64,000 nucleotides of DNA from Medicago truncatula. Its lineage: Eukaryota; Streptophyta; Magnoliopsida; Fabales; Fabaceae. The DNA is taken from positions 7,812,001 to 7,876,000 of the forward strand of contig NC_053049.1 of NCBI RefSeq assembly GCF_003473485.1. Reading direction: 5' to 3'. The position numbers and the translations under genes were made by a program. The notes beneath the pieces were generated by a model that made no database searches, was not told the DNA's origin, and saw only the letters and a program-made list of their open reading frames with translations. Positions 10,045-22,994 of the stretch are shown in pieces. Every line of letters starts with the position of its first letter. Within the stretch, counting starts at the first letter, position 1.

Positions 10045-10814
10045 CTACAAACTCTCAGAATACAGAATTCCAATTCTAGACATGTGATTCACATTCAAGT
10101 CATTCACAAATTCTGAGATAACTTGGTTATTCACTTCAAACTTTTCCTTCTCTTTTTGGGCATAGAGTCGAATACCAATGCCTGCATTAATAGAGGTATA
10201 CGAAACTATCATGAGCAGAAAGGTAAAAAAAAATTGAAAACAATATCATCAACCAAGACAAAATGCAATTTAAAAAAATGATACAATTTTTTTTCTTCCA
10301 ATCACTTTGTATCACTTTTCTCTCGTATCAATTTATTTGCTTGTAATAAATCATGTACATACAAGTTAAGGCCGTAAAGACTATAAAACCATTATGGTAA
10401 CAAGTCCATAAGATTAAAATAACACAATCATGATACCATTAAAATAGAAACGTTTTGAACTTATACCTCATTAACCAAGAAAACTACGGTAGTTGACCGA
10501 TCGAGCAAAGCACGTTGTACATCTGGATCAAGTTGTTCTCGTTTACTGTTTAATTTAAAAAGAAAACAAACAAGTGAAAAATGTGAGTGTTTTGTTTTCA
10601 TGTTCAAGGAAATGAGAGAAACACACCGAGACTTACGAAAATGGTGTGTTTTACCTTTAGTAGGGAGGAAAAGAAGAGTAATGAGAGTGATATCAGTGGA
10701 GGCTAAGAGATCCATGCAGACGTGTGAACTTGTTTTGTTGTTGTGTGTTTTCTTGGAGTTGAAAAATGTGAGATGAATATATGTAGAAATGAACAACCTT
10801 GAAGTTGTACTCAA
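10045..10814 (-). pseudogene. Broken gene or gene fragment, unknown family
   Basis: Two minus-strand pieces look like exons. The first, from the ATG near 10713, reads MDLLASTDITLITLLFLPTK and then a donor (GTAAAA). After an acceptor (TTAAACAG) it continues KREQLDPDVQRALLDRSTTV to VNE and a donor (GTATAA) near 10467. The second (10181-10045) starts after an acceptor (AATGCAG) and reads IGIRLYAQKEKEKFEVNN, then ISEFVNDLNVNHM, and ends at TAG. Codon-like composition and splice signals suggest real descent from a gene. But the phases do not join: piece one ends in phase 0 and piece two needs phase 1, and the first internal junction also shifts frame. Either a small exon was missed or the locus is dead. 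I do not recognise the family. Confidence 0.45.
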
Positions 10815-10963
10815 GTTAGATTTAATAAAGTTATTGGATTTAATTTAGGTAGTTGGCATGCATTTAAACCGTTCGGGTTGGTTAGTAAGAACCCTAAATG
10901 CCACCAAGTTGTTGAAGTATGAAATGAGGACAAATGTGCTAGATACGTACGTACACAAGTCAC

Positions 10964-11126
10964 GGCAAAAGTTATGGTGCATAAGCCATTTTCTTATGCG
11001 CCGTGCATAAACACATCACAATCATCAGATTTTTTTAATTTTGAACAAAAATGGTTTTGGCTCACTTTGGGGGTGTAGGAAGCAATTATGTTGGGATTTA
11101 TGCACTTATGCACCATAACCACTCCC
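10964..11126. mobile_element. 163-bp MITE with 10-bp target duplication
   Basis: Perfect 15-bp inverted motif GTTATGGTGCATAAG (10971-10985) and CTTATGCACCATAAC (11105-11119), within longer imperfect ends that start GG. The direct repeat CACAAGTCAC flanks it exactly (10954-10963 and 11127-11136). A 9-11 bp duplication points to a Mutator-like MITE. Confidence 0.75.
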
Positions 11127-11161
11127 CACAAGTCACATGGTATAGCAATATATATATATAT

Positions 11162-11681
11162 GTCCGGCCTTGAGGGTGTGCAAGGTGCTCAACCAGGTCG
11201 GGCCTCCAATTGCTACGGGCTTCTAACGAAAAATTAAATTTAATACCCACCCCACTTAAATAAAAAATATATATGTTATATCATTTTCTTTCTTTAGTAC
11301 ACGTTTGAGTTTTTTTCTAGACTCTAGTTCTCCTTTTTGAACATAAATCGGATCCTATCAAATCACCCCTAATTTGTATAATCACTTAATCAGTCAATTT
11401 GGAAAGTTAATTCATTTAAAGAATCACAACAATCATTTTTTTCTTCGCATAAACCATTCGTTTTACCCTTTTCCACAACAGAGGAGTGAAAAATCCAAAT
11501 GACACCGTTAGATAAATTTCACCTCTTTCACTTTATCTTTTTTATTCCTTTCATGTTTAGAACTTCTTCTGATTCTGATTTTTTTTTAATGAAATTTAGC
11601 AGCACAAAAAAATTACGTTTTATTTTACTAGGGGCCTATTTTAAAAAGAGAGTCGAGCCTCCTATTCCACGGGGACGGCCC
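11162..11681. mobile_element. hAT-like non-autonomous element in a (TA)n tract
   Basis: The left end GTCCGGCCTTGAGGG and the right end GGGGACGGCCCT are GGCC-rich, like the termini of many plant hAT elements. TA repeats abut both sides (about 11144-11160 and 11682-11702), consistent with insertion into one (TA)n tract. Terminal complementarity is poor, so the exact family is uncertain. Confidence 0.35.
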
Positions 11682-11705
11682 TATATATATATATATATAT
11701 ATACA

Positions 11706-12017
11706 CTCCCTCCGTCACATAATATAAGCAAAAAAAACACATTTTCTTTGTCCCAAAATATAAGCAAAAAAGACAAACTTTTATCTTTTCCAAGATTTTT
11801 TTTGTTTATTCTCATAAAATTAAATGCAAATTACTTTCAATTTTCTCTCTCTTTCATTTTTTCCATAATCAATGGTCAATGAAAATTGTTTTTACATCTT
11901 CCTATAAAACTTTTTTCAAATAAAACACAAAAAACTATACTCCAAATTCTTATGTTTTAGTTTTCTTAATAAATGTGATTTTTTTTTTTTTCTTCTTATA
12001 ATTTAGGACGGAGGGAG
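11706..12017. mobile_element. Stowaway-type MITE (312 bp)
   Basis: Ends CTCCCTCCGTC and GACGGAGGGAG are inverted copies, with TA after the right end. The left TA is degraded to CA. The terminus is the typical Stowaway 'CTCCCTCCGT' sequence. Confidence 0.8.
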
Positions 12018-14159
12018 TATATAGTAGCCTTTGAGTTATAGGCCAAGGGGTCAAAGAAGAGAACAAAATCCTGAAGATATACTCGAGTTAACAAAATCCT
12101 TTGAGGAGGTGCACAGTTGTTTTTCTAAGCTAGGGGTACAATTGTTGGAGGAGAAATGCTTCATGAGTATAGAAATTGAATATGATATTTTGACTACAAT
12201 ATCTTTCATCTTGAATGGGTGCAGTCATATATCCATTTGCAACGTTTATCAAAGATAATCTTGGTCATTTTGATTCCTACTCTATGGTCAATGTGCATTG
12301 GGAAGCTAACTAGGTGCTTCATTGTGTTTCTAATTTTGCTGTAATATTTTTTTTTAGAGGTTTTAAGGTTGGTCTTGTTAACAAGTGTCCTTAAGATATT
12401 TGTTAAAGATTTAAAAAAGAAAACAATTGATATATTTTATGTTGAAAAAGTTACTTTTTAATGTTTTAATGTGTTGAATACACAACTTAAAAGATAAAAT
12501 TACCACTTTAAACTTTTTATCAAGGGTCCTAAGGGCACTTGTTAGGATTTCCCTCTTACTTTTTTGTTTTGTTTGCTTTTTGTTTGTGGTCTAACCCCTT
12601 CATTTCGAAAATAAAAATTTAATTTATTTGATTTAATCATTATTAAAAAATATTAATATCAGATATCATTATTGGAAATTTATAGGAAGCTATAGTGCCT
12701 AATCCTTGTAGGTTCGATCTTTTTATTGGATCAAGTTTCCCTGCTGGAAAGCATCAACACAGTTTCACACTGTAATAAAAAAATATGTCGTTGATTTGAG
12801 ATTGGACAAATCAGTTTCATCTCGGTTTCATACACTAAAATATTCATAGCCATTTATTTTGATCGGATGGTTGTCGTTTGTTACTGCAGGATGCAGTTAC
12901 AGCAACAAATCTCATTCTCTTTTTATACAATTATTTGAGATAATATACACTTATACTAGTAATACTCTTGAAAATACGTAGTGTTTTCAGAGTTGTAGGG
13001 TGGATCCAAAATTAAATAAAAAATAAAATACATATATGCCTCGGACATTGGGTCTAGTGAGTTTAAACGTGTTAGTTTAGCGTGGATTCAAAATTAAATG
13101 AATTACGTTAGAATATAGATTGAGTCGGTTTGAATGACTATGTTAACGACCATGTTCACGGATTGACACATATCTGGAAATAGGGGTGTTCAATTCAAAA
13201 TCAAACAAATCCAATAGAAAAGTCGTAAATCAAACCAACTTGTACTGAAAACCACAAAAACCGTGTTTGGTTCAGATATATTAAGACCATTTTTTTGACT
13301 CAACCGCAAGATTCGGTTAGGTTTGCGTTTTTTATTTATTCAATGGAAATTTTAATAGAATGGCATGCTCTCTCTTCCTCCCTCCCTCCCGTGCTTTAAC
13401 TTGATTTTACTTGCATTTTGCATATATGTTTATGTTAGATATATCTTGAATAATAGAACTCAATGTTTATGTTATACTTGCATTTTTTACTTAAGAGAGT
13501 TGTTTTTTTGTCCATATTTTTAATTTAATCTATATTTATGGAGACATTGTTGGATGAAAATAAAATTGGACGTTAGATCAAATTTAAAACACTGTTGAAA
13601 ATAAATTTTTGATCATGTGTTAAAGAAAAAACTAAAAAATTAAGCCTGGTTTGCGTGAATATGGGGCTTAATTATAACCGCTGTGTATTTCCGGTAAAAA
13701 TAAAAATAAAAATAACTTGTGTGCATTAATTATTCAGTGTAATGAAGTTTGAGAAATTATCAATTGCAAGGCATTGGTGGGTGTGTCTAATACTGTGAGG
13801 TTGCTAACTTTTACCTGCATTTGGTAATTTTGGTCTCACTTTTTCCTTTCAATTAAGAAGCTCACAAAACTCCTCTTAGTTATTTGGTTGCCAACTTCAA
13901 CAGTACCTAAACAAAACCATGTTCAATAATTTCCAATATAGGCCATTATACAATTTTATTTTTTTTTAAGATACGAAGTTGAACCACTCTCCTCAACAAG
14001 AAAATGGTCGTCAACCAATACAAGTGTAACTATATCAAACTTGAATTAATTAACCATAAAAAAAGTACATATTATTACCCTTCTTGTTTATAAAATGCAA
14101 CATAAAAATGTGATTTGCAACATTCATTTACCAAAGAAGTGTAAATATATACAATATGT
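12018..14159. other. Intergenic, no supported gene
   Basis: A short open frame at 12031-12258 (contains REQNPEDILELTKSFEEVHS) might be a gene scrap, but it starts inside transposon debris and has no partner exon. A small inverted-repeat element lies at 12377-12547. A TAGGGGTGTTCAA motif near 13185 resembles a hAT end without a visible partner. Confidence 0.4.
12377..12547. mobile_element. Small MITE-like inverted repeat
   Basis: The left end GTTAACAAGTGTCCTTAAG and the right end CTAAGGGCACTTGTTAGG are imperfect inverted copies enclosing an AT-rich core. A related end (AGGTGTCCTTAAGGCATTTG) occurs near 35615. Confidence 0.55.
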
Positions 14160-14803
14160 TTCTATGTTCTCAATTCAACGAGTGACTTGACCAAAACGTT
14201 ATTGATATAGAAGCATCGAGGGAAATGGAGGAGATTGAACCACGTTGGAGAAGCAGGGCACATGCTTGATTTTATCAAAGTTCTGAGCATGTGCTCTTGC
14301 TCTCCATCATGGATTTTTCTCCTATGATTAAAATAATATTGATATTATGGTTCTACATTTCAATTTTCACTTACAAGGTAAGTTATTTCAATTGCTTTCT
14401 TTGCATGTATTAAGTTCTTATGAGAACCAAATGTTGTTTTCCTGATTCTGATTATAAAGCATATATTTTTTACTTCAATGTGATCTTGTTTTCTCACATC
14501 AATGCTTTAAAATGATCTTAGACCATTTGAACTAAGTTACAATTGTGATCAATGTCGTAGTTAACAATCAAATCGTCAACATAATTGAACCATAGTTAAG
14601 ATAAACTTATGGCTCAACTGGTCAAATTGTCCGGTTCGATTTGATTTTAAAGCATTGCATTATATATCACATTGCATTTTGAAACGCAGCTAACCAAACA
14701 TCAATTTGCTTACGGTGCGAATATGAGTGAAAAATTATTAATATGTTACACATCAGAACTTCTATCTTTACTACAGCATTACATGCTCAGATTTTTTGAA
14801 GGA

Positions 14804-17800
14804 TTAAGAAAATGCATTAGCTTCAGTCTCAGCTCTGACAAGGCTAGCATACAAACCATTTTGAATGGAAGAAATGAGAGTGTCATGGCTACCATACTCA
14901 ACTACTTCTCCATTTCTCATAACTGCAATTTTATCGGCTTCTCTGATTGTAGAAAGACGGTGTGCAACTATTATGGTTGTTGCCTCTTTGGAAACATTCT
15001 TAAGAGCTTCTTGGATGTGTTTTTCTGATTCCAAGTCTAATGCACTGCTTGCTTCATCAAGTAAAAGCACCTTTGATTTCTTCAATATTGCCCTTGCTAT
15101 AGCAATTCTTTGTTTTTGTCCACCTGATAATTGGACTCCACTTTCACCAACCTATAGTATATAGATAATATTACAAACTATTAAACCATAATATTATAAT
15201 GATTTTCATAATGCTTTAAATAAACAATTGTAAACAAATGAAGTAGCTTATTATGCATTGGTAGATAGACACTGTAATATGTGAATGAGAATTCTCTGCA
15301 GCTTAAGAGTCCATACAGTCACGCAATCAGTAAGTTGGGATCAACAACTCACATTTTTAGCTGTCCAGAATTGGACGAACTCGACTTACTGACTATGTGA
15401 CTGCATACACAAAGGTTCTCTTTATGAAACAGTGATACAAACATAGACACCAAGCACGACACTGAAATGTAGACACCAGTAACAATAATAGTTTGAAAAA
15501 ATTGAAGTGGTTGAATACATGTCGGCGTGAGACCCTAATGTGTGTCATATACTAAATACACCTTTATGAAGTATTGGTGTTACATAGGTATGAAGGTTGT
15601 CAAAATTCCATATTTTTGTTATAAATATATAATTTTGCTTTAGTCGAAGTATTGAGTGTCTATTAAGTAACATACCTGTGTTTCATAACCTTGAGGAAGT
15701 CCACTGATGAACTTATGAATGTAAGCTTCCATTGCAGCAGCTTCAATTTCAGCCCATGAAGCACTTTGGTCCCCAAATGCAATATTCTCCCTTATACTCC
15801 CAGCAAAAAGTGCAGGTTCTTGACCAACCAAAGCAATTTGTCTCCTCAACCATTTCACATCAATCTCCCTCAAATCCACACCACTCATCATAACCTTTCC
15901 TTGATCAGGATCATAGAATCTCTGAGTCAACCACACAACTGTTGATTTTCCTGATCCACTTGGTCCCACCAGAGCCACTGTACTTCCACCTTGGACCTTT
16001 AAACAGAAATTCCTCAGCACAGTTACCTCAGGCCTTGATGGATATGCAAATGTCACCATTTTGAATTCTATTTTGAAAGCCTTTGATCTATCAACTTTTT
16101 TAGTTTTTCTTCCATCATTTCCTATCAATGGTTTTCTGTTTATAACATCTTGAACTGCAGGAATTGAGCTAGCAGCCATAGATGTATCAGGTGCTAAACC
16201 AGCTAGTTGTCCAACAGAAAATGAACTCAAAACAAGAATGAGAAAAATCTTATAAACATCGTCAAAATCTCCTCGGTTATTTTTTACAAGGTAAGCACCA
16301 AACCAAAGAGTTAAGGTGTATGCTGCATACATAGCACCTTGAAACAATCCAAATACAAGACCTTGAAGCTGTGAACTTTTTAATGATTTTTTCCTAGGTT
16401 CTGATAAGGCTTTATCAAAGGCGTTAACTATCTGTTCCTGAGCAGAAAATGTAGCAACTGTCCTTATATTTGAAACTGCACCCGAGGCAATATTGCTTGC
16501 TCTTGCATAAGAGTTGTTATTGATTTTCGGACCGATGTTTATGATCAAGTTTATGTAACTTGCACCAAGGGTTAAAGGAGTTACAGCAGCTGCAACAAGT
16601 GTTAGTTCCCAATTAAATACAAAAGACACACCAAGTCCAACTGCGGCCGAACTCAATCCCATAAGAAGTACCGAGAATCTGTCACCGAGTACCGAACGAA
16701 AACTAACCGCATCTATCGAAAGTTTTGACACCAATACACCGGTTGAGTTTTCATCAAAATCAAACCATCCAGGTTCTTGTCTAAGTATGGATTGAAACAA
16801 GAGGTTCCTAACTCTCAGTGTTAGCTTTGAACCTGCCCAACCACATAAACCTTGTTGTCCTGTCATGGAGAGTATGCAACCGAATCCAAGGCCGACAAGT
16901 ACTAAACAAAGGTACCCTACATCTCTTTTCATTTTTGAAGTGTCGTCGCTAAAATATACTCCAAGGGATATGCCTAAAACCAATGGAAAAAGGGAAAGAC
17001 AAGCGCCGGCAAACATTCCCATAACTAGGCCTGAAATTAGCATCATAAACTCCGGCTTTTGCAATTTCCATACCTCAGAAAGTTTGTAATTTCTTGACTT
17101 TTTATATTTTTTATCTTCAATATCTTCTTGATTCTCATCCTGCATTGAATCTTCCAATTTAGAGCGCGAGATATCGACTAGATAACTTGACTTTGCTATA
17201 TCAGGAGCATATTTATTATTGATGGATGATAAATCTTTGGTTATTTGCATGTTATTTTCTGTAGGAAGAGGTTTTGAAATGGATTCAGTTGCAAGTTTGA
17301 CAAGGTTGAAGTAGGTTCCAGCTTTCGACATAAGCTGGCGATGGTCGCCAATCTCGGTGACAGAACCATGTTCAAGAACTACAATGGAATCAGCATTCTT
17401 CACTGTTGCTATCCTGTGAGCAATGACAATGGTTGTTCTTCCTGCTGAAATCTTGTCAATGGCCCTTTGAACTGCAGCTTCTGACTCGGCATCAAGAGCA
17501 CTGGTAGGTTCATCTAAAAGAAGGATTTTAGGATTTTTTATCATTGCTCTAGCCAATGCAATTCTTTGCTTTTGACCTCCTGAAAGTTTTGTACCTCTAT
17601 CACCAACCTGCAAAAGAATATTGGTAAGATTCAAACCAAATTTGTTTTTACCAAGGTTTGTGACTTTTGTCGATGTTGTGCATTCTTTTTAGAAATATTC
17701 TTGGATGTTCATAGTTTGGTTGTATCCATAGACCAGTGTAGTTAAATAGAAGCTATAACGCAGTAGAATTTGAACAAATTTCTATTATTCCGCAATACAC

Positions 17801-20800
17801 TATTTAGTACAAATATTGTCTAGTAGAGGCTACAGCAGCGCTATATCACTGTTGCGTAACAGAATTTTAACAAACCATGATTTTCCACGATCAATGATTT
17901 ATAACACTGCTATAGACACTAGTGCTGACACAGGACCTGATTTTTATTAGTATATCTTTATTGTACAACTATTTTGCAACCTTATTAATGTTGTAAATAT
18001 ATTAATCTAGAAATGAAGAAAGATGTTTGTGATTGGTTACTGCACCTGAGTGTCGTAACGAAGTGGCAGCTTAGAGATGAAATTGTGAGCATCAGCAGCA
18101 ATGCAAGCAGAAATTGCCTCTTCCTTTGTGGCATTATCTTTCCCCATCATCACATTTTCAAGTATGGATGTAGCAAAAAGAATTGGCTCTTGACCAACCA
18201 TCCCAATTTGATCCCTTAACCACTTTACTTGCAGTGTCCTCAAATCATGACCATCCAAGGTAATAATCCCTGCAAACATTTTCAAACTCAACAAAGCTAA
18301 GTGCCATTTATTGACAATATGCTAGAAAATAACATGACAGATTTTCGTATACTTTAGCGACTAACAAGACGAATTCCCTTATACCTTCTATAGGGTCATA
18401 GAACCTCTCAATGAGAGCAAAGATAGTTGATTTTCCACCTCCACTTGCACCAACCAATGCCAAGGTTTTTGAAGATGGAAAAACCAAGTTAATTGAATTA
18501 AGTATAAGTGAATCAGGACGAGATGGATATGCAAAAATAACATTCTTTAGTTCAATCCTTCCACGAACAGATGAGAGCTTCCTTCCCTCAGGATTGTAGG
18601 GATCAATCTCAGGAATTCTCTCTATAATGTAGAATACACGGCTTGCTGCAACAGTACCTTGCGCAAATTGTGCAAAATATGAAAGTGCCAATGCCAAGCC
18701 TCTGTCAATAAATAAGTAAACTTATGAGAACACAGTCAAGGGAATTTCATGCAAATCTAGCTGCGAAAGTCTCATACACTAAAAAAAAATTGGCCGGTCA
18801 TACACTAAACTCGTGCCTCACTATAATTTTGTAAGATTCATTTAGATTAGACTTAAATTTTAAGATGCAACAAAGCTTATTGAAGGGCGCTCAGTCACTC
18901 ATTATCAATCATTTCAATTATACTCCAGTCCTAAATGCGAGGCTATATGCCCAACTCGAATTTTAACGTAACATTTTGAGCAAAATTAGAGAGAAGAAAT
19001 CACACCTTCCCCCAACATTGACACCGAAGAAACAAGCAATAGCTGAACCACCATCAAGTTCACCCCTAGCAATTAAGATAGAGCCATACCAAAAAGCCAA
19101 AGCCCATGTTGAATATGTTACTAAGTAGATAACACCCATTCCTGCACCTTTTGCAAAACCAATTTTAGCTCCAATTGGAGCTGATTTTTGAAGTAGCTCT
19201 GAATATTTTTCACCCAATTGACTTTCAGCTACAAAAGAAAACACTGTCCTAATTGAACTTATGGCCTGCTCTGCAATGCTACCAGCTTTTCTATAAGAAG
19301 CCTATAACCAAAAAATATTAATTAAGAATGAACATAATGGAGATGCACTAATAGTTTTACACTGACATCGAATGAAAACTCGTGATATTGTCACACACAT
19401 TCATTTTGTAACTGCAAAATGATGAATTCACATTGGATGTCGGTGTAAAATTTACGGTAACATGTCACGTTTTCTCATTAAATATACTTATGTCTTTGTT
19501 TTAATCTTACTTCCTCTTTAGCTGTTAGACCACCATAAAGTGCTTTGTAAGCCATGCCACAGAACATTGTTAATGGTGTGACTGAGAATACAACCAATGA
19601 AACTTTCCATGATCTTCTAAACCCAACTGCATATCCACATATGAATGTAAATACATGATGAATGAAGTGAGCCATCTGCATTTAGAGCAATAAAAATCTG
19701 TTAAAATTATAGTTTGATTTATATCTTACAGAAGTCTACATAATTTAGTGATTACCAATAATTTTTTCACATGTAATGAATAGAAAATATATTCATAGAA
19801 AAATCAGAAATGTAAAGACCTAATTGTAAAGTTTTAAATTGTGTAAACTTATCTAAAAATTAATGAAACTGTAGTGTCTAAATTATTGGTTATTTTATGT
19901 CCCGTTTAAAAATATTAAGTGTATTGATACGAATAAATATCTCATAGGTCTTACTGTATTTTTAAACATAAGTGAAATCTAAAAAAAAGCTCAGTAAAAA
20001 TATTTTAAGAAATATAAGAATAATTTAAAAAATATTCAATGTGAAAAAAGATAAATTATTGTAAGCAATATATATATATATATATATATATATATCAAAG
20101 GAATTTGAAATAAAAGTTATAAAGAAAATAAGTTAAGAAAAGACATGTGTCATTCTTTACTAAAAAAAATAAACTTGTATTAAGTTACTGTAATGTAATG
20201 ATAGTCTAAGCTGATTTAATACTAATATATAAAATATGAGTGTGAATTGGTAATCCAAAAGCTAATAACCTTGTAAAAAAATCCAAAATAACGTCACTGC
20301 CGGCTTAACATGTAGAAATATATATCAATTAAAAAGGGAAAGGAAATTATTATCCATTATTAAAAAAAGTTAAGTTTTAGTACATGTGATGCTCTTTTGA
20401 CTGTAAGAAAATAAAATAGTATTAGGAAAACTGTCCTGAAAAAATTGGTATGATGAAATTGATAAAGTTAGTAATTTCAGACCTAAACTAAAGTTCAATT
20501 TGAAGAATATTCTACAGTTGAGTACATAAGACTTTGTTAATTATATTCATAGTTTATATTTGTATGAAATTAATGCAGTGTAACTAATAAGAGTAACAAG
20601 AGTTAACCTTCTCTCCCATAACTTCTTGAATTTGTGCAACATCACTAGCAATTCCATGCATAATATCACCTGTATTGATATCTGTATCAAAAAAACTTAT
20701 GTCTTGTCTAAGAATTGCTCTTAGATATTCAGTTCTGATTCTTTGTGCAGATCTCTCCCCCACTAACCTCCAACATGTGATCTCTGCCAAAAAAAATTAG

Positions 20801-22337
20801 TTATAAAAAAATCATTAATTATTAACACCTTTCAATTATACTTCAAGAGTTCTGGACAAACCATGCATTGAAAAATATGAATCTCCTTACCCATATATGC
20901 TCCAACTACCACAACTGCAGCTAAGCCAGTCATAAATATACATATCTGAAAATTACAGTAAGATGAAGTCAATGAAAATTTACTCCAAATCAAGCATTTG
21001 ACAGTCACACGATTTAGATCGTTGAAATAAGATCGAACGATCCAAGTACGGACTATTATAAATTAAGTAAAAAATGCAAAGTCAGAACATAAGTCATCCA
21101 AGCATCTTAATATGACGATCGAATTTATGACTACATGTCTATGCGGGTGTAGGGTTTCAAAGTCCTAATTGTCAAGAGTCACGTTTTTTAACAAACTAGA
21201 ACTGTCAAATCATGATCAGACAACTCACTTTCAAACTTTTATAAATTGAGACAAAAATACAAAGTTAGAATATGAATTGTCTGATCTTGATCTCACGTTC
21301 CATATCAGCAACTTTGTGATTGCGTGAATTCAGAGGAAATTCAACTCTCTGATCGCGCGATTCAAATAAAAGAGAATTGGTACCTGCTCTACATCCTTCA
21401 ACATCTGATCTTTGTCATTTTTTGCTTCTCTTGAAAGCTTGTTAACCAAGTTTCCAAAAAGATAGGAATACCAAGGAAGTGATCCTCCATTTATTAGAGC
21501 TCCTATACAACCAATAAACACAAGTAACCAATCCCAATTTCTTGTATACCTAAACAAGCTAAACAATCCAACATTCTTTGGAGGACCAACAACATCATCC
21601 TCGTCCATATCCTCATCACCTTCATCATCATCATATCCTGATGCCATTTTACTCTCATAGTGACTATAACCACCACCACCACCATAAATTTGGCTAGGGG
21701 ATTTTCTACCATATGATGGTACTCCATGACCATGATCATGTTTAACATGTTCATCTGATATACTATAATCGATCCCACTTAGCTCGTCTTCCTCGGCTAA
21801 TGGACTAGCCTTTTTATTAATGTGACGATTTCCACTGTTAACTCCTTCTTTGATGATTCCCAATTTGGAGAATCCACTATATTGATCAAAATAACTATGA
21901 TCATTGGTGGCCCTAGCAACATGGCTTTTAAGTTCAACTCTTCCATAGGAAGAATGATCATTTGATGAGTTTGTTAGGTTTCGAAAACCGCCTATTCTCG
22001 AAAGGTAATAGTCATTAGCCGATTGGCGAAACACGCGGCTACGATCAGAGGTGGAGTTTGTTGGCCATGGACTAAGAACAGAACCAAAGTTTGTGCTATG
22101 TTCACGCAACCCGGTTGGCTCAAACTTCCACGAAACTTCACCCTGCCATGAACGGTCGTCATCTGAGGCAAACGGTGTGGATGGAATTCTGTTGCGACGA
22201 GTTCTTCTCGTTCTCGGAGTTGCGTTGCTTCGAGAAGCAGAATTTATGAAGGAGCTAGAGCCAGATATACTTTGATAACTCACTGGTGTTGGATAGTGTC
22301 TTCTCGGATTGTCTATCTCAAAGGAAGAATCAGCCAT
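14804..22337 (-). CDS. Full-size ABCB (MDR/P-glycoprotein-type) transporter, 1488 aa, 9 exons
   Basis: Exons in coding order: 22337-21384, 20945-20891, 20783-20608, 19675-19511, 19301-19006, 18701-18385, 18269-18046, 17607-15676, 15151-14804. Junctions are GT-AG and the sum is 1489 codons with the stop. Layout is TMD1-NBD1-TMD2-NBD2. NBD1 has Walker [10 protein letters not shown] (about 633-641), signature LSGGQ (737-741) and Walker B ILLLDE (about 757). NBD2 has GPSGSGKST (about 1277), LSGGQ (about 1381) and VLLLDE (about 1401). Both catalytic sites look intact. Expected role: ATP-driven export across the plasma membrane; plant relatives carry auxin and other small molecules, but the substrate cannot be read from sequence. 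TMD1 starts only near residue 262 ([19 protein letters not shown]), after a cytosolic extension of about 240 residues rich in S, R, N and G with an acidic run ([13 protein letters not shown]). Plant ABCBs are usually about 1250 aa. The linker (about 835-895) is polar. The 1.9-kb exon 8 suggests ancestral intron loss. Confidence 0.95.
20068..20095. repeat. (AT)n microsatellite in ABCB intron 3
   Basis: An uninterrupted AT dinucleotide run inside the 0.93-kb intron between exons 3 and 4. Confidence 0.9.
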
Positions 22338-22920
22338 GGCTAGCTAGCTACCTAGCAGCCAGTGTTTGATGTTTGAAATAAGAAGTTACACAGAAAGTGA
22401 TAAAATGTTCAACTTTGTGATTAGTGTACATAGAGATTGGTCTAATTTAATGGTTTGTATGAGAATATTTGTATAATATATTGAGACTAACATTGTTGTA
22501 GTACATGGACGGCATGTGATGCTATATGGCCGGCTTTGGCATAGTTAATTAGTTTAAGACTAGTTTTAACAATTTCAGCACATTTCTATTTAGAGGATAA
22601 TGTTTGCATAGATCTTTTTAGTGACTTATGTATGTTCAAATCAAACTTTCTTAAAATAGTCAGAACAAAATCTATTTGTCATGTATGTTGGAGAATCTTT
22701 GCTCCAAACAAACACTAATGATACAAGACATAAAATGTTGTGCCGGAACTAACTAAGGATGATGTTGTCCTCAAAGATATAATAGGACAGTATGTTTTAT
22801 TGGAAGTTTCATAGTACAATGTTAATTTGAAGGGTGAAAACATAAATTGTGTGAAAGGTATGTGTGAAACTGAAAGGGTATGACCTGGAAGAGAATCTGT
22901 TAGATTTTTTTTCTTGTGAT

Positions 22921-22994
22921 GACGGGGTTTGAACCCCCAACCTTGCATATATTATGCATTGTCCTCACCAACTGAGTTAAACTTACGAGAACAG
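22921..22994 (-). mobile_element. tRNA-derived SINE remnant
   Basis: The minus strand carries a box-A-like GTTTAACTCAGTTGGTGAGG and a box-B-like GGTTGGGGGTTCAAACCCC. It lacks cloverleaf pairing and continues into an A-rich tail. This is the head of a tRNA-derived SINE, not a working tRNA gene. Confidence 0.6.

Noticed and set aside
11499-11882. 127-codon plus-strand frame
   Set aside because: It runs across a TA microsatellite (IYIYIYIY) and two transposon ends, so it is a chance frame.
22921-22994. Possible tRNA gene with good A and B boxes
   Set aside because: No acceptor or anticodon stem forms; it is better read as a tRNA-derived SINE head.
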